Below, one piece after another: positions 53,077 to 62,622 of a stretch of 64,000 nucleotides of DNA. The notes below the pieces were generated by a model that was not told the DNA's origin, did no database searches, and saw nothing but the letters and a program-made list of their open reading frames with translations. The DNA is taken from assembly GCA_938075155.1 (NCBI GenBank), contig CALJGL010000028.1:62001-126000 (forward strand), read 5' to 3'. Each line of letters opens with the position of its first letter. Position 1 is the first letter of the stretch. The position numbers and the translations under genes are program-made. This stretch comes from UBA12191 sp009937185 (lineage in GTDB: Bacteria; Planctomycetota; UBA8108; UBA1146).

Positions 53077-54576
53077 TTAGCTTTGAAAACTCCAAAGCGG
53101 CAAGACGTAATCGGCTGCGCTCTTGCCGGTTTGGGCTTGCTCGAAATGGTGGCGGATCTTCTTTGCGACCAGATCGTTGTTGAGGAAAGGCATGCCGAGG
53201 CAATCCCAAAATTGATGATGCGAGCCACCTGGGAAAGTTCGACAGAAAGTGGTGAAGTCGTCGGCATGTCCTTGGAAGTAATCGTCGAGATCGTTGGCCC
53301 AATATTCTTCGTCTGGTGTTCCGTCTCCTGAAACTTCACGGAATTCGAGATGCGCGAAATCGATAGCATAATCGCGGGTGGTCCATTCTGAAGAATCGCC
53401 ATAGCGTATTCGTACTCTTGATTCTCCGAGGCCGGCAGAGAGGCGGTGTTCGACCGCCGGTTGACGCTGGCCAATCAGATACGGGAGGTATCGTTTCTGG
53501 AGCTGAGAGAGAATTGCCTCGTGTTGTTTTTCTCCATCTCGTCTTCCTTCTCGGAGAGGGGCGATAGGGAAATCGGCAATAAGGTCAATGTTTTCATCAA
53601 AAGTGCGCGATGCTTCAGAGTCGAGAACTTCGAGACCATCTACCGATGAACGATCAGCGATTTTTCCGTCTGAAATGGTAATCGACTCTCCCGGTTGAAC
53701 CGCTGAGACTTGAACGGGCAATCCTTCACGGGTGGCCACTTCTTGTTCCAAACGGGCACGGTCTGCTAAGGAAATCGGGAAAAGAACCTTGTTCCAAGGG
53801 TCTGGGATCTCGTGTGGGAGCCCTATTCCCTGGCCAATGATCAGTCGAACAGTTCCCGGATTCGCCCAAGCACAATATTCGCTGCCGTTGGCGGCTATCT
53901 GTGATTCCGCATGTTCTGCCAATTGAGCCCTCTGTTCGAGAGTCGATTCACGGCGTTCGTCGAGGTCTTCTGCATCGATGCTCGCCATCGTTGCTTCCAG
54001 TTCATTACGAGTTGTGAGGAAGACCCGTTGTTCGGGTCCTGCTTCACCCAGCAACATTCCGACCAGATTTCTGACTTCAGGATCTTCATTGGGAAGCAGA
54101 GCATCTGCTTCAGAAAGCAGAGCTTCACGACCATTACTCAACAACAAGATCATACAATCGTCTTCGTTGCTCGCCTGCGGTGCCAGATTGAAGAAAGCCT
54201 GGGCCTCAATCCCGCCCAAATCGATAGGTTCTTCTTGTGCGATGAAAGTCATCGGCCAACTCGGCAAGTACTCTTCAAAGACGTCTTTCAGATAAGCGAG
54301 GCTGATGGGGAGTAGCAGTTGAGGCGCGGGAGTGAGTTCTTCGTGAAGTTTGATGAGTGAATAGGGACACAGATGATCCGTATGAGCATGGGAAACCCAA
54401 ACAGCATCGATGGGGCCTAACTCAGACCAATCGGTCCTTACCCGTGGAAAGCGTCCCCCCACATCGCCAATGACATGGTCGTCGAGCCACGGATCGGCGA
54501 GAATTCGAAAACTTTGTCCCGAATGACGATCCATCTCAGCGATAAAGCAGGAATGTCCAAGTGCCTGAATTTTCAA
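53077..54576 (-). CDS. MBL-fold metal-dependent hydrolase
   Basis: A 499-residue protein. The N-terminal 200 residues are a metallo-beta-lactamase fold of the UlaG type: GHSCFIAEM, LADPWLDD and VSHAHTDHLCPYSL (HxHxDH). The C-terminal 250 residues are not recognised; they may bind the substrate or a partner. The start is a TTG at 54576 with AGGAGG seven bases upstream. It is the last gene of the kinase, activator, DUF503, hydrolase operon. Substrate unknown; UlaG hydrolyses a lactone, relatives act on other esters. Confidence 0.8.
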   Translation of the reverse strand: MKIQALGHSCFIAEMDRHSGQSFRILADPWLDDHVIGDVGGRFPRVRTDWSELGPIDAVWVSHAHTDHLCPYSLIKLHEELTPAPQLLLPISLAYLKDVFEEYLPSWPMTFIAQEEPIDLGGIEAQAFFNLAPQASNEDDCMILLLSNGREALLSEADALLPNEDPEVRNLVGMLLGEAGPEQRVFLTTRNELEATMASIDAEDLDERRESTLEQRAQLAEHAESQIAANGSEYCAWANPGTVRLIIGQGIGLPHEIPDPWNKVLFPISLADRARLEQEVATREGLPVQVSAVQPGESITISDGKIADRSSVDGLEVLDSEASRTFDENIDLIADFPIAPLREGRRDGEKQHEAILSQLQKRYLPYLIGQRQPAVEHRLSAGLGESRVRIRYGDSSEWTTRDYAIDFAHLEFREVSGDGTPDEEYWANDLDDYFQGHADDFTTFCRTFPGGSHHQFWDCLGMPFLNNDLVAKKIRHHFEQAQTGKSAADYVLPLWSFQS

Positions 54577-54622
54577 GAAAGTTCCTCCTTATTAATGGCT
54601 GCCCTGAGAGTGTAGCCGCTGA

Positions 54623-54913
54623 TCAGTCTTCGTGGAGAATTTCCTTGTCGATGGCGACGACGACAGCACTGCGGTAGTCCTCAATAAAGTTGATCAGGTT
54701 CTGGAGCCGGGATTGGGCGTTCTTTCCATCGCTGGCGACGAAGGAGACACCGAGGACACAACTCTGATGAAGATCCTGATCATCGACTTCAGCGACGGAT
54801 ACTTTAAAGCGGGACTGTAGGCGATCTTTTAGACTACGAATGGCGTGGCGTTTTTCCTTAAGGGAGCGGGAACCCGGCACTTGTAGATGGACTTTAATTA
54901 CACCGACTTTCAT
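54623..54913 (-). CDS. DUF503 (YlxP-like) protein
   Basis: A 96-residue protein with KVGVIKVHLQVPGSRSLKEKR, SLKDRLQSRF and VSVAEVDDQD, the DUF503 signature. In Firmicutes ylxP sits with rbfA and infB, suggesting ribosome biogenesis. Here it lies inside a signalling operon instead: its ATG overlaps the TGA of the upstream sigma-54 activator (TGATG), giving translational coupling. Confidence 0.88.
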   Translation of the reverse strand: MKVGVIKVHLQVPGSRSLKEKRHAIRSLKDRLQSRFKVSVAEVDDQDLHQSCVLGVSFVASDGKNAQSRLQNLINFIEDYRSAVVVAIDKEILHED

Positions 54914-56682
54914 CAGGAATCTCCCTCTCCGGTTTCTGGTTTTTCTGGCTGGGCGATACCCAGATCTTCTATTTTTCTGAGAAGAATCTCGATGGGCATA
55001 TCAAGACGGTCTGCGACCTCATCGTTACGGCCACCGGAAAGAACGAGGAGATGCTCTAACCACTGTCGAAACTCCTGACGAAGTTTAACGGGAGATAATC
55101 CCAAAGTACGTGCCGCTGGGCGCAGTTTCCAACGGGTTTGTCGCAAGGTTTCGGTGATGATCGAACCGCCGAATTCTCGTTGCAGGAGGGCCCAAGGGCG
55201 TCTGTCTTTCGGTGCCTCCTTAGGAACGGATCGAATCAAGTCTGCGATGGCGGATCGGTCGATGTGAACAAAACGGCCTGGAGAAAACTGTATTTCTTCG
55301 ACTCCAAGGGTGTCTTCTGCATGTCCTTCTCCACGAATGTTAAAAACTCTTTGTAAGACATCTGGGGAGATCAGTTCAGTAGGGGTGAGGTCGACGCAAA
55401 GTTGAATTACATTACGTAATTCTCGAACATTGTTGGCATGCCAATCTCGGCTGGAGAGCAGAGCGAGGGTTTCTGAATCTAATCCTCGGATAGGAGGATT
55501 TTTCCGCTCACCAAACAAGGCCACAAAATGCTCCGCAAGTCTTGGAATATCTTCGCGGCGCTCTCTCAAGGAGGGCAATCGGAGTGGGAATTCATGAATA
55601 CGATGATAAAGGTCAACGAGGAAACGATCCTCTTCGACCTCCCGTGCGAGATCACGGTTCGTCGCGCAGACGACTCGTACATTGACGGGTCGCCAGTCAC
55701 GATCTCCGACTCGACGAATTTCTCCTTCTTGAAGAACTCTTCGTAATGCCTGTTGCATGGGGACAGATGCGTCACTGATTTCGTCCAAAAAGACGGTACC
55801 ACCTTCTGCCGCTTCAAATGCTCCAATCTTGTCGCTGGTCGCACCTGTGAAGGATCCTTTGGTATGACCGAACAATTCGCTCTCCAATAGAGTCTCTGAC
55901 AGACCAGAGCAATCGACGACGACGAAGGGTTGTTCGGCCCTTGGGGACTGGGTATGAATCGCCCGAGCGAGTAGCTCTTTACCAACCCCTGATTCTCCAG
56001 TGATTAAAACGGTACGATCGAGATGAGCTGCGGTCTTTGCCAATTCAAGGGTTCGTTGCATGGCAGGAGATTGTCCGACGATATGCCCCATGTGGGCTTC
56101 CGCCTCATTCCGGCTTCGTAACTGTCGCAATTCTCTCACATGTTTTTGGTGCAGCAGAACTGTGTGTACGGTAGGGGCGAGAGTCTCTGCGAGGGCTTCC
56201 ACGAAGTTACGATCACGCTCTCCGAAAAGATGTCGAGCATCTCGACGTTCGATGTACAGAGCGCCGCTGGTAGTTTCGTCAGTGAGAAGGGGAACGGAGA
56301 GAAGAGTGAGAACTCGAAGACCCCTCAGACTTTCTGAGGATCGAAATCGAGGATCGTCCAATGCATCCTCACACAGAACCGATTTTCCAGTTTGAATAGT
56401 TTCTTCAACAATAGTTCGACTGAAGGTGAAATCTTCTTCTCCAGCGCTCCAGCCAGCACCGGTTTCCAATAGTTCACCATCACCTCCACGAGTGATGAGC
56501 AAGGCTCGCTCGACGGGGGCGCCATCGCCAAACTCGATTTCTCCGATCGCCAATTTCAAGATGCGTTCGAGTACTTCCCTGACATCATAGTCCCAATCCA
56601 CTTCCAACTTCATGCTGAATTGATCGAGCATCTGGCGGATGCGTGCGAGTACTGCACGCGCGCGATAATCAAGAGGTTCCAC
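54913..56682 (-). CDS. Sigma-54-dependent activator with GAF domain
   Basis: A 589-residue activator. Residues 20-190 are a GAF domain (ALLITRGGDGELLETGAGW split as ALLITRGGDGE and AGWSAGEEDFTF). The AAA+ domain has Walker A GESGVGKELLA, the loop GSFTGA (consensus GAFTGA) and Walker B GGTVFLDEISD. The C-terminus holds two helix-turn-helix-like segments (AARTLGLSPVKLRQEF and DEVADRLDMPIEILLRKIEDLGI) rather than one. It overlaps the kinase gene by 14 bp and DUF503 by one, so its likely input is the upstream Ser/Thr kinase. The start is GTG behind AGGAGAG. Confidence 0.9.
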   Translation of the reverse strand: MEPLDYRARAVLARIRQMLDQFSMKLEVDWDYDVREVLERILKLAIGEIEFGDGAPVERALLITRGGDGELLETGAGWSAGEEDFTFSRTIVEETIQTGKSVLCEDALDDPRFRSSESLRGLRVLTLLSVPLLTDETTSGALYIERRDARHLFGERDRNFVEALAETLAPTVHTVLLHQKHVRELRQLRSRNEAEAHMGHIVGQSPAMQRTLELAKTAAHLDRTVLITGESGVGKELLARAIHTQSPRAEQPFVVVDCSGLSETLLESELFGHTKGSFTGATSDKIGAFEAAEGGTVFLDEISDASVPMQQALRRVLQEGEIRRVGDRDWRPVNVRVVCATNRDLAREVEEDRFLVDLYHRIHEFPLRLPSLRERREDIPRLAEHFVALFGERKNPPIRGLDSETLALLSSRDWHANNVRELRNVIQLCVDLTPTELISPDVLQRVFNIRGEGHAEDTLGVEEIQFSPGRFVHIDRSAIADLIRSVPKEAPKDRRPWALLQREFGGSIITETLRQTRWKLRPAARTLGLSPVKLRQEFRQWLEHLLVLSGGRNDEVADRLDMPIEILLRKIEDLGIAQPEKPETGEGDS

Positions 56683-59600
56683 GGTACTCTCCTGTTTCTA
56701 ACTGGGAGATGAATGACTCAGTCATGGACAACTCTTCAGTGCTTTCCAGTTGTCGGAAATGTTTTGCCGCACGCTTGAGCTGCTGAAGTGCTAATGGCTG
56801 CTCTTCTACTTGATAGAGGAAGTGAGCGAATTCTCGACACGTCACTGCCAATGCATGCTGGCAATCGTTCTCTTCGAAAATCTTCAGAGCCTTTTCGAAA
56901 GCTTTTCCTGCTCGGTCAGCCCACTCGAATCCCCGGTCTCTTTGCACTTTTCCTAAAGTTCGCCAACAGCATCCCTCTGAATAAGGAAGGCGCTGATCTC
57001 GCACCTCTTCCAAAGCCGATTCCACCTTTTGTAACGCGACATCGAGTGCTCCTAAGTGGCGGTGAGCCTCCGATTGAATTCTCAGTGCATCGATGATCAG
57101 TGGAGCACTGCGAGCCTCGCGTGAGCGTTCTTCTGTCGTTAATGCTATTTCGAGCGCTTTTGAGTTGTCTCCTGAGCGACCAAACGCCCGAGCCTGAGTC
57201 AACTTTGCGCGCAGGATTCCTTGGGCGTCGCCCACCTTCTCAAACAATGCAAGGCCGGACGTCAAAGAGTCATGGGCTTCTGAAAGTTGATAACTCTCCA
57301 ATTGAAGCATTCCTAAACTGACGAGGGCGTCCGCTTCAGCACGGACGATCCGGTGTTGCATTGAAAGTTCAAGATAGTTTGTGAGCAATTCGTGAGAACG
57401 TCGATGTTCTCCACGGTGATAGTGAAGCGACCCGAGATTTCCTAGGGTAAGAATCCGACCTTGCAGGTCGCCCGTTTCACGAAACAAATCGAGTGCTTGT
57501 TGAAGGCTCTCTTGGGCCCGAATCGTCTCACCACTACTGATCAGGGTTCGACCCAGATTCATCAGTGTGATCGCAAGTCCACGCCGATCTCCGCATTCCT
57601 CGCGAAGTTGGCGTGAAGTGATATACGCCTGAACGGCTTCCCGGAATCGACCCTGGTTTTGGAACAACGTACCGCGCTGACCCCAAATACCCGCTTGTTG
57701 CATTGGGTGGCTACTGCGTTCAGCGATAGGCATCGCTTCGTCAAGCCTCTCGAGGGCCTCTTTCAGTTGGCCGCTTCTTCGATCGAGGGAAGAGAGTCCG
57801 ATCAAGGCGAGGACGTAGTTGCTGTCGAGTGATTCATCTCCTGCACATATGTGAATCGCTTCCTGATAACAATCTCGTGCAGCGTCAAGTTGATCATTGA
57901 AAGTGTGAGCCGCTCCTTGTCGACAGCAGGCACTGGCAGTCAATGCGGTCATCTGAGCGCGACGAGCCAACTCTCTAGATTTAGAAAAACTGCTGAGGGC
58001 ATGCTCATATTCGCCGGCATGCATCTCTGCCTCCCCAATCTTTTGAATCAGTTCGACGTACTCATTCAGGTGTTCATGAGATACTATGTCATCGGTCAGC
58101 GCTGATTGTGGATCTTCGCTGAGCCAGCGACCTTCGACAGCGGTCCAAAGACCCATCGCCTCTGTGTATGCCTGTCGTCCTGATTCAGGCTTTCCTGTTC
58201 GACAACGAAGATCGCCGATGCGTGCTAATAGGATGCGTCGCAGCGCATCTTCTCGGGTCCATTGCAGTGCTCGTTCGCATAATTCCAATGCCCGATCGGG
58301 TGCCCAGGCGGCTTCAGCTAGATCGGCGGCTTTCAGTAACCATTCTCGGCCTTTTCCTTCGTCGCCTCCCAGAGAAAAGTGTTCGGCAATCGCCTGTACG
58401 GGGGCATCGCTCGAGTCATAACGAGCTTCAAGGATCTTGCCCAATCTTAAGTTGAGTCGTTGAAGCATAGGTTGGGTCAATTCGCCTTGAACGAATTCCT
58501 GTTCCCAACTGTGACCCCAACGAAACCCCTCGGGCTCCTGATAGAGAATACCGTTACGAATTAAGACTCGTGCTTGAGCATCCAGTTCAAAGTCATCAAG
58601 GCCACAGGCTTCACATAGGACATCGAAATCGAGGAGACCGGACATCACCGAGGCCACATCGAGAACCCGACGTTGTTGAGCGTCGAGTCCCTCCAGAAGT
58701 TGCAAGAAATGATTGCGAGCCATTTCTGGAACCGGCAATTGAGCCAATGCCTCAGCATTGGCAACCCAGAGATCATCTTGCCAAGTCAGAGCCGATCGAT
58801 TCCACAGCCCGCCAAAGAGTTGAACCATCAAAAGCGGAACACCATTACTGCGTTCAAGTAAGACTTGAATCAGCGATGGATCGATAGGGCCTTCCGGAAT
58901 GAGGAGAGACTGAATCAGGCCTTCACATTCTTTTTCTTCAAACGCTTTGACGGGCAGTAATGTAAATCGGTTTTCTAATTCGAGTTCATTGGAAAGTCGA
59001 TGTAAAGGACTGCCCGAGCTGCGCATCGGGGGGGTTGCTGTGGTAATCACAAGAATTGGCAGATCGACAGCGGCTAAGATAAGTCGTCTCAAAAGTTCCA
59101 GATCAAAATCATCTGCGTGATCGATGTCTTCTAAAATGAGGGTTCGCGGTTCGATTTCTGAATCTTGCGTGAGGCCTCTGATCACGGCATCGAAGACCCG
59201 CTCTTGCATCAATTCTTCAGGACCCTCTTCAGTGCTGGGGGAGCAGCCTTCAATCCAGCCATGGCCGAGTAATCGCGGCAAGATGGATTTCAAGTCGTGA
59301 CCCCAAGGACCGAGTGCATCTGCGGCAATTTGTGTGTCACCGCTTCTTCTTTCGATGTGCCCTAACACTTGTTCCAACAGCCTACGGAAACCGCTGTGAG
59401 GTTCGCGACCATCAAAGGTGCCGTGGAAATGTTGCAGACCTTCTTCTATCAAAGCTCGTGAACGAAACTCGCTGCGTTGCAACAGCCAAGTTTTTCCGAT
59501 GCCTTCCTCTCCTTCGAGGTGCATCCATGAACCGTGGCCCCGTGCGCTTTGAGATGCTGCTATTTTTAAGGTTTCCAGATGAGATTTTCGACCCTTGAAT

Positions 59601-60517
59601 GCCGGATTATGACGTCTCAACACCCGAACTTCGGTGGTGGACTTTTCCATGCCTGTTGTCGCGTCTTGGAGCAATCCATGGGCGAGGCTGGCATCGGCGG
59701 GGCGCCGGTGCGGCTCAAATTGTAGAAGCGATTGCACGACTTCTGACAGAGGTGGAGGCAAGCCTTCGAGTGCGGGAGCGGGTTGACGAGAGAGCGCATC
59801 GCTCAATCGTGGAAACGGAAATCTCCCTGTTAAGCCTCTGTACAGCAGGACTCCGACGGAATAGAGATCGCTCCGTTCGTCGATGGCGATGGGGCTTTCG
59901 ATACGTTCGGGCGCCATGTATTGCGGAGTTCCCAGAGCACTTTGAGTGAGTGCACTGTGCAAGTCTGCGCGGGCGACTAAACCAAGATCTGCCAGTAATG
60001 CTTGGGTCCCTGTTTGTTTCCATAATTCGGTGGCGTCATGCGGCGCATCGTGCGGGGTTGTACCTGCAAGCTTGAGCAAAACATTGGCGGGTTTCACATC
60101 TCGATGCACCAGGCGTTGGCCATGGAGGTGTTGCAGGGCTTCGAGGACTTCTCCTGCACGAGCGAAGAGCCAAGGTCTGGATTCCTCGGGCAAGCCCTGA
60201 GGATGGGCGACGATAATATCTTCGAGAGTGAAAGGGCCGATGTACTCCATCACATAGAACAATGATTCGTTATGCCAGCCCAGATCGATCAAGGGGACGA
60301 CATGAGGGTGATGAACTTCACGAAGGATGCGCACTTCTCGTTCGAAGCGACGGCGGTCATTGGCATCGAGGTCGGCGGGCATCATTTTGACGGCGACGGT
60401 GCGGGCTCCGTGGGCTTCATCGTTGGCCTTCCAGACCTCGCCCATGCCTCCTTGGCCGATACGGACCGAAAGACGGTAACGATGATTGAGAAGCAGGTCC
60501 GGTTGGGCTTGAGGCAT
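56669..60517 (-). CDS. Ser/Thr protein kinase fused to ATPase and TPR domains
   Basis: A roughly 1,282-residue cytosolic protein. The kinase domain (residues 10-280) has the P-loop IGQGGMGEVWKA, VAVKMM, HRDVKPANVLLK, DLG in place of DFG, and MAPERI. An AAA/STAND-type ATPase follows: Walker A GEEGIGKTWL near residue 340 and Walker B LILEDIDHADDFD. The C-terminal 650 residues are TPR repeats (ALERLDEAMPIAERS and similar). No membrane helix. Such proteins integrate signals and phosphorylate a partner; here the sigma-54 activator overlapping its 3' end is the obvious candidate. An in-frame ATG at 60592 is possible; ATG 60517 has AAGGAT upstream. Confidence 0.88.
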   Translation of the reverse strand: MPQAQPDLLLNHRYRLSVRIGQGGMGEVWKANDEAHGARTVAVKMMPADLDANDRRRFEREVRILREVHHPHVVPLIDLGWHNESLFYVMEYIGPFTLEDIIVAHPQGLPEESRPWLFARAGEVLEALQHLHGQRLVHRDVKPANVLLKLAGTTPHDAPHDATELWKQTGTQALLADLGLVARADLHSALTQSALGTPQYMAPERIESPIAIDERSDLYSVGVLLYRGLTGRFPFPRLSDALSRQPAPALEGLPPPLSEVVQSLLQFEPHRRPADASLAHGLLQDATTGMEKSTTEVRVLRRHNPAFKGRKSHLETLKIAASQSARGHGSWMHLEGEEGIGKTWLLQRSEFRSRALIEEGLQHFHGTFDGREPHSGFRRLLEQVLGHIERRSGDTQIAADALGPWGHDLKSILPRLLGHGWIEGCSPSTEEGPEELMQERVFDAVIRGLTQDSEIEPRTLILEDIDHADDFDLELLRRLILAAVDLPILVITTATPPMRSSGSPLHRLSNELELENRFTLLPVKAFEEKECEGLIQSLLIPEGPIDPSLIQVLLERSNGVPLLMVQLFGGLWNRSALTWQDDLWVANAEALAQLPVPEMARNHFLQLLEGLDAQQRRVLDVASVMSGLLDFDVLCEACGLDDFELDAQARVLIRNGILYQEPEGFRWGHSWEQEFVQGELTQPMLQRLNLRLGKILEARYDSSDAPVQAIAEHFSLGGDEGKGREWLLKAADLAEAAWAPDRALELCERALQWTREDALRRILLARIGDLRCRTGKPESGRQAYTEAMGLWTAVEGRWLSEDPQSALTDDIVSHEHLNEYVELIQKIGEAEMHAGEYEHALSSFSKSRELARRAQMTALTASACCRQGAAHTFNDQLDAARDCYQEAIHICAGDESLDSNYVLALIGLSSLDRRSGQLKEALERLDEAMPIAERSSHPMQQAGIWGQRGTLFQNQGRFREAVQAYITSRQLREECGDRRGLAITLMNLGRTLISSGETIRAQESLQQALDLFRETGDLQGRILTLGNLGSLHYHRGEHRRSHELLTNYLELSMQHRIVRAEADALVSLGMLQLESYQLSEAHDSLTSGLALFEKVGDAQGILRAKLTQARAFGRSGDNSKALEIALTTEERSREARSAPLIIDALRIQSEAHRHLGALDVALQKVESALEEVRDQRLPYSEGCCWRTLGKVQRDRGFEWADRAGKAFEKALKIFEENDCQHALAVTCREFAHFLYQVEEQPLALQQLKRAAKHFRQLESTEELSMTESFISQLETGEYRGTS

Positions 60518-60686
60518 CGGATCCTTGTCTGAAGTGCGTCGCTGAGTTCTCGGTCCCACATCCCCTATATAGTGGCCAAGATATAACCGCATGGTACCCT
60601 GTTCAGGGACGACTCGCTACTGCCGGCCATAGTTTGTCCACTATGACCTGTCTGTTTTCATTCCTTGTCGAGTGTTTTGGAGGCTT

Positions 60687-61100
60687 ATGAAGCTATTGAT
60701 GCTCCATGTGAGAGAGTTTTGGCTGAAATCCTACGAGCGCAATCTCGAGACAGAACCGGAACAGCAGACGGAAAAGACCATCGGCGGAGGGGCGGTGCTC
60801 GCTTGGATTCATGTGGAACCCCACGATGTGGAGGACGAAGCCACCGCAGTTCGCAAGACCCTCAAAAACCTCAAATGGCACGCCCGCAAAGTGGAGGTGA
60901 ATCAACTGATCTTGCATTCCTTCGCTCATTTGGCAGAGGAAACCGCCGAGCCTGTGGCGTCCCGCCGCGTGGTCGAAGCGGTCGGTGAGCGTCTCGAATC
61001 GGTGGGGTATGAGGTACACCACACGCCTTGGGGACATTTCAATGAGTTCCAGATGCATGTCGAGGGCCCCGGCATCGCCAAGGTGTTTAAAAGTTTTTAA
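60687..61100 (+). CDS. Free-standing threonyl-tRNA synthetase editing domain (archaeal type)
   Basis: A 137-residue protein matching the N-terminal editing domain of archaeal ThrRS, a D-aminoacyl-tRNA deacylase-like fold: MKLLMLHVREFW, LAWIHVEPHD, ILHSFAHLAEETAEP and YEVHHTPWGHFNEFQM. In archaea the domain clears serine from tRNA-Thr. HSFAHL keeps the histidine of the active site; the archaeal FGWYKEF lysine appears replaced by Asn (WGHFNEF). The ATG is behind GGAGG four bases upstream. The gene diverges from the kinase gene. I am fairly confident of the family and unsure of activity. Confidence 0.72.
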   Translation: MKLLMLHVREFWLKSYERNLETEPEQQTEKTIGGGAVLAWIHVEPHDVEDEATAVRKTLKNLKWHARKVEVNQLILHSFAHLAEETAEPVASRRVVEAVGERLESVGYEVHHTPWGHFNEFQMHVEGPGIAKVFKSF

Positions 61101-61152
61101 TGCGGCCGTTCAGAATTATGCGGCCGTTCAGAAAAATGTGGCTGTTCAGAAA
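61101..61152 (+). repeat. Three tandem 16-18 bp repeats
   Basis: TGCGGCCGTTCAGAATTA, TGCGGCCGTTCAGAAAAA and TGTGGCTGTTCAGAAA in tandem straight after the editing-domain stop codon, with a partial fourth copy (TGTGCCGCAGAAA). No gene and no clear terminator. Confidence 0.8.
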
Positions 61153-61193
61153 TGTGCCGCAGAAACCCGTGACCCGGAGAAGCTCTGCAGCAA

Positions 61194-61811
61194 TTAATTC
61201 CACAGTTGTAATAAGCCTGCTTCGACGAGACCGACGATGAGACCTAACACTCCGCCGAGGAATTCGATGTGGCGCAATTCTTTTTTGGCGACCCTCAGTA
61301 CCAGGCGTTCCATCTGATCCAGTTCGAATGCCATGATACGTTCACGCACTTTCTGTTTCAGATCGAGTTGTTCCCCCAGAGTTCCGTGAAGATCGTGTCC
61401 CATCTCATCGACAAAAGAGAAAACCTCTTCTTCGATACGACCTTTGATCTTGTCCACAAGGTCGGTCGGAAGAAAAGAAGCCATGGGGCCGAGGCTTTGC
61501 AGTTGTTCTGAAATCAAGGCATCGATGCGCCCTTTGAGTTTGTGGCGAACGGCATCACTCGTAGCGATGGTTTGAACCAGCGCAGCGACGTCTTCTGCGG
61601 AGATCAACTCATCCTGCACCGTTTCTGCAATGCTGTCGGCAAGGGCTTCCTGGCGACGGGGGACGACACCTTGAAAGCGAAGAGGCCCGAAGCCCTTGGG
61701 TCGATGCGGACGAAACAGCATTTTGACGGCGAGCCAATTGGTGGCATATCCGATCAGCGCACCGACCAAGGGGAACACGATCCAGGGCAACCAAGGATTT
61801 TCTGACATCAT
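61194..61811 (-). CDS. DUF445 family membrane protein
   Basis: A 205-residue protein with an N-terminal membrane helix (PWIVFPLVGALIGYATNWLAV) followed by the diagnostic NWLAVKMLFRPHRPKGFGPL, a helical domain and a C-terminal membrane helix (FLGGVLGLIVGLVEAGLL). DUF445 proteins have two end-helices and no known function. It starts nine bases after the rhomboid gene and is probably cotranscribed with it. Confidence 0.85.
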   Translation of the reverse strand: MMSENPWLPWIVFPLVGALIGYATNWLAVKMLFRPHRPKGFGPLRFQGVVPRRQEALADSIAETVQDELISAEDVAALVQTIATSDAVRHKLKGRIDALISEQLQSLGPMASFLPTDLVDKIKGRIEEEVFSFVDEMGHDLHGTLGEQLDLKQKVRERIMAFELDQMERLVLRVAKKELRHIEFLGGVLGLIVGLVEAGLLQLWN

Positions 61812-61820
61812 GTCAAACCT

Positions 61821-62594
61821 TCAATCTCGAATGATGCCGCTTCGATTCGCAAATCGAAATCGAGCCGGCTTTTGAGCATGACCGCGAGGCGTGAATGGGA
61901 TCACAAGGCATGTCCCTGCAACAAATCCACCGATGTGGGCCCACACCGCCACCATCGTTTCCAGACCGATGTAGGCCGTAAAGACATCTTTGGCGAACCA
62001 GAAGCCAAGAAACCAGCTGGCACGGATTTGAAAAGTGCGGATAAAGAAATAAATCCAAAAGAAAATCGTGATTTCTGAATGGGGGTAGCAAAGCCAATAC
62101 GATCCCAGAAGTACGGCGATGGCTCCCGAGGCACCGACCATGGGAGTTGCCGAGCCCGATTCGAGCACCACATGTACCAAAGAAGCGAGCACGCCGCCCA
62201 GCAGATAGAAGATGAGGTAGCGCACGTGACCCAAGCGTCCTTCGATGTTGTCGCCAAAGATCCATAGGAACAGCATGTTTCCGAACAGGTGCATCAACCC
62301 GCCGTGCAGAAACATGGAGAGCAAGAGAGGCAAGAAGGCGTTACCAAAGGTTAATGGAATGGTTTTTTGTGAATTCGTGGTGGCTCCGTAGAGGTCTTGA
62401 TCGGCAACCGTCACGGTGACGGATGTTTCTCCTTCGAGGTAACTGAGAAACCACGCCGGTCGTAACCCACCCTCTTCGATCAGGGGGTTGGGTCCAAAAA
62501 ATTGAATGAGGGCGATCACCGTATTGAGAACGATGATGCCGATGGTGACGTAGGGAGTGATACCGCTCGGTTCACTGTCACGAATAGGGATCAA
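61821..62594 (-). CDS. Rhomboid-family intramembrane serine protease
   Basis: A 257-residue protein with six predicted helices. FLHGGLMHLFGNMLFLWIFGDNIEG is the rhomboid hallmark (split: FLHGGLMHLFGN and LFLWIFGDNIEG). The catalytic serine is in VGASGAI and the histidine in AHIGGFVAG. An unusual insertion of about 50 residues sits between helices 1 and 2. The start is a TTG with AAGGAGT seven bases upstream. It probably cleaves membrane-protein helices; the substrate is unknown. Confidence 0.9.
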   Translation of the reverse strand: MIPIRDSEPSGITPYVTIGIIVLNTVIALIQFFGPNPLIEEGGLRPAWFLSYLEGETSVTVTVADQDLYGATTNSQKTIPLTFGNAFLPLLLSMFLHGGLMHLFGNMLFLWIFGDNIEGRLGHVRYLIFYLLGGVLASLVHVVLESGSATPMVGASGAIAVLLGSYWLCYPHSEITIFFWIYFFIRTFQIRASWFLGFWFAKDVFTAYIGLETMVAVWAHIGGFVAGTCLVIPFTPRGHAQKPARFRFANRSGIIRD

Positions 62595-62622
62595 GCGTTA
62601 CTCCTTATGGAAGTCGATGGTT

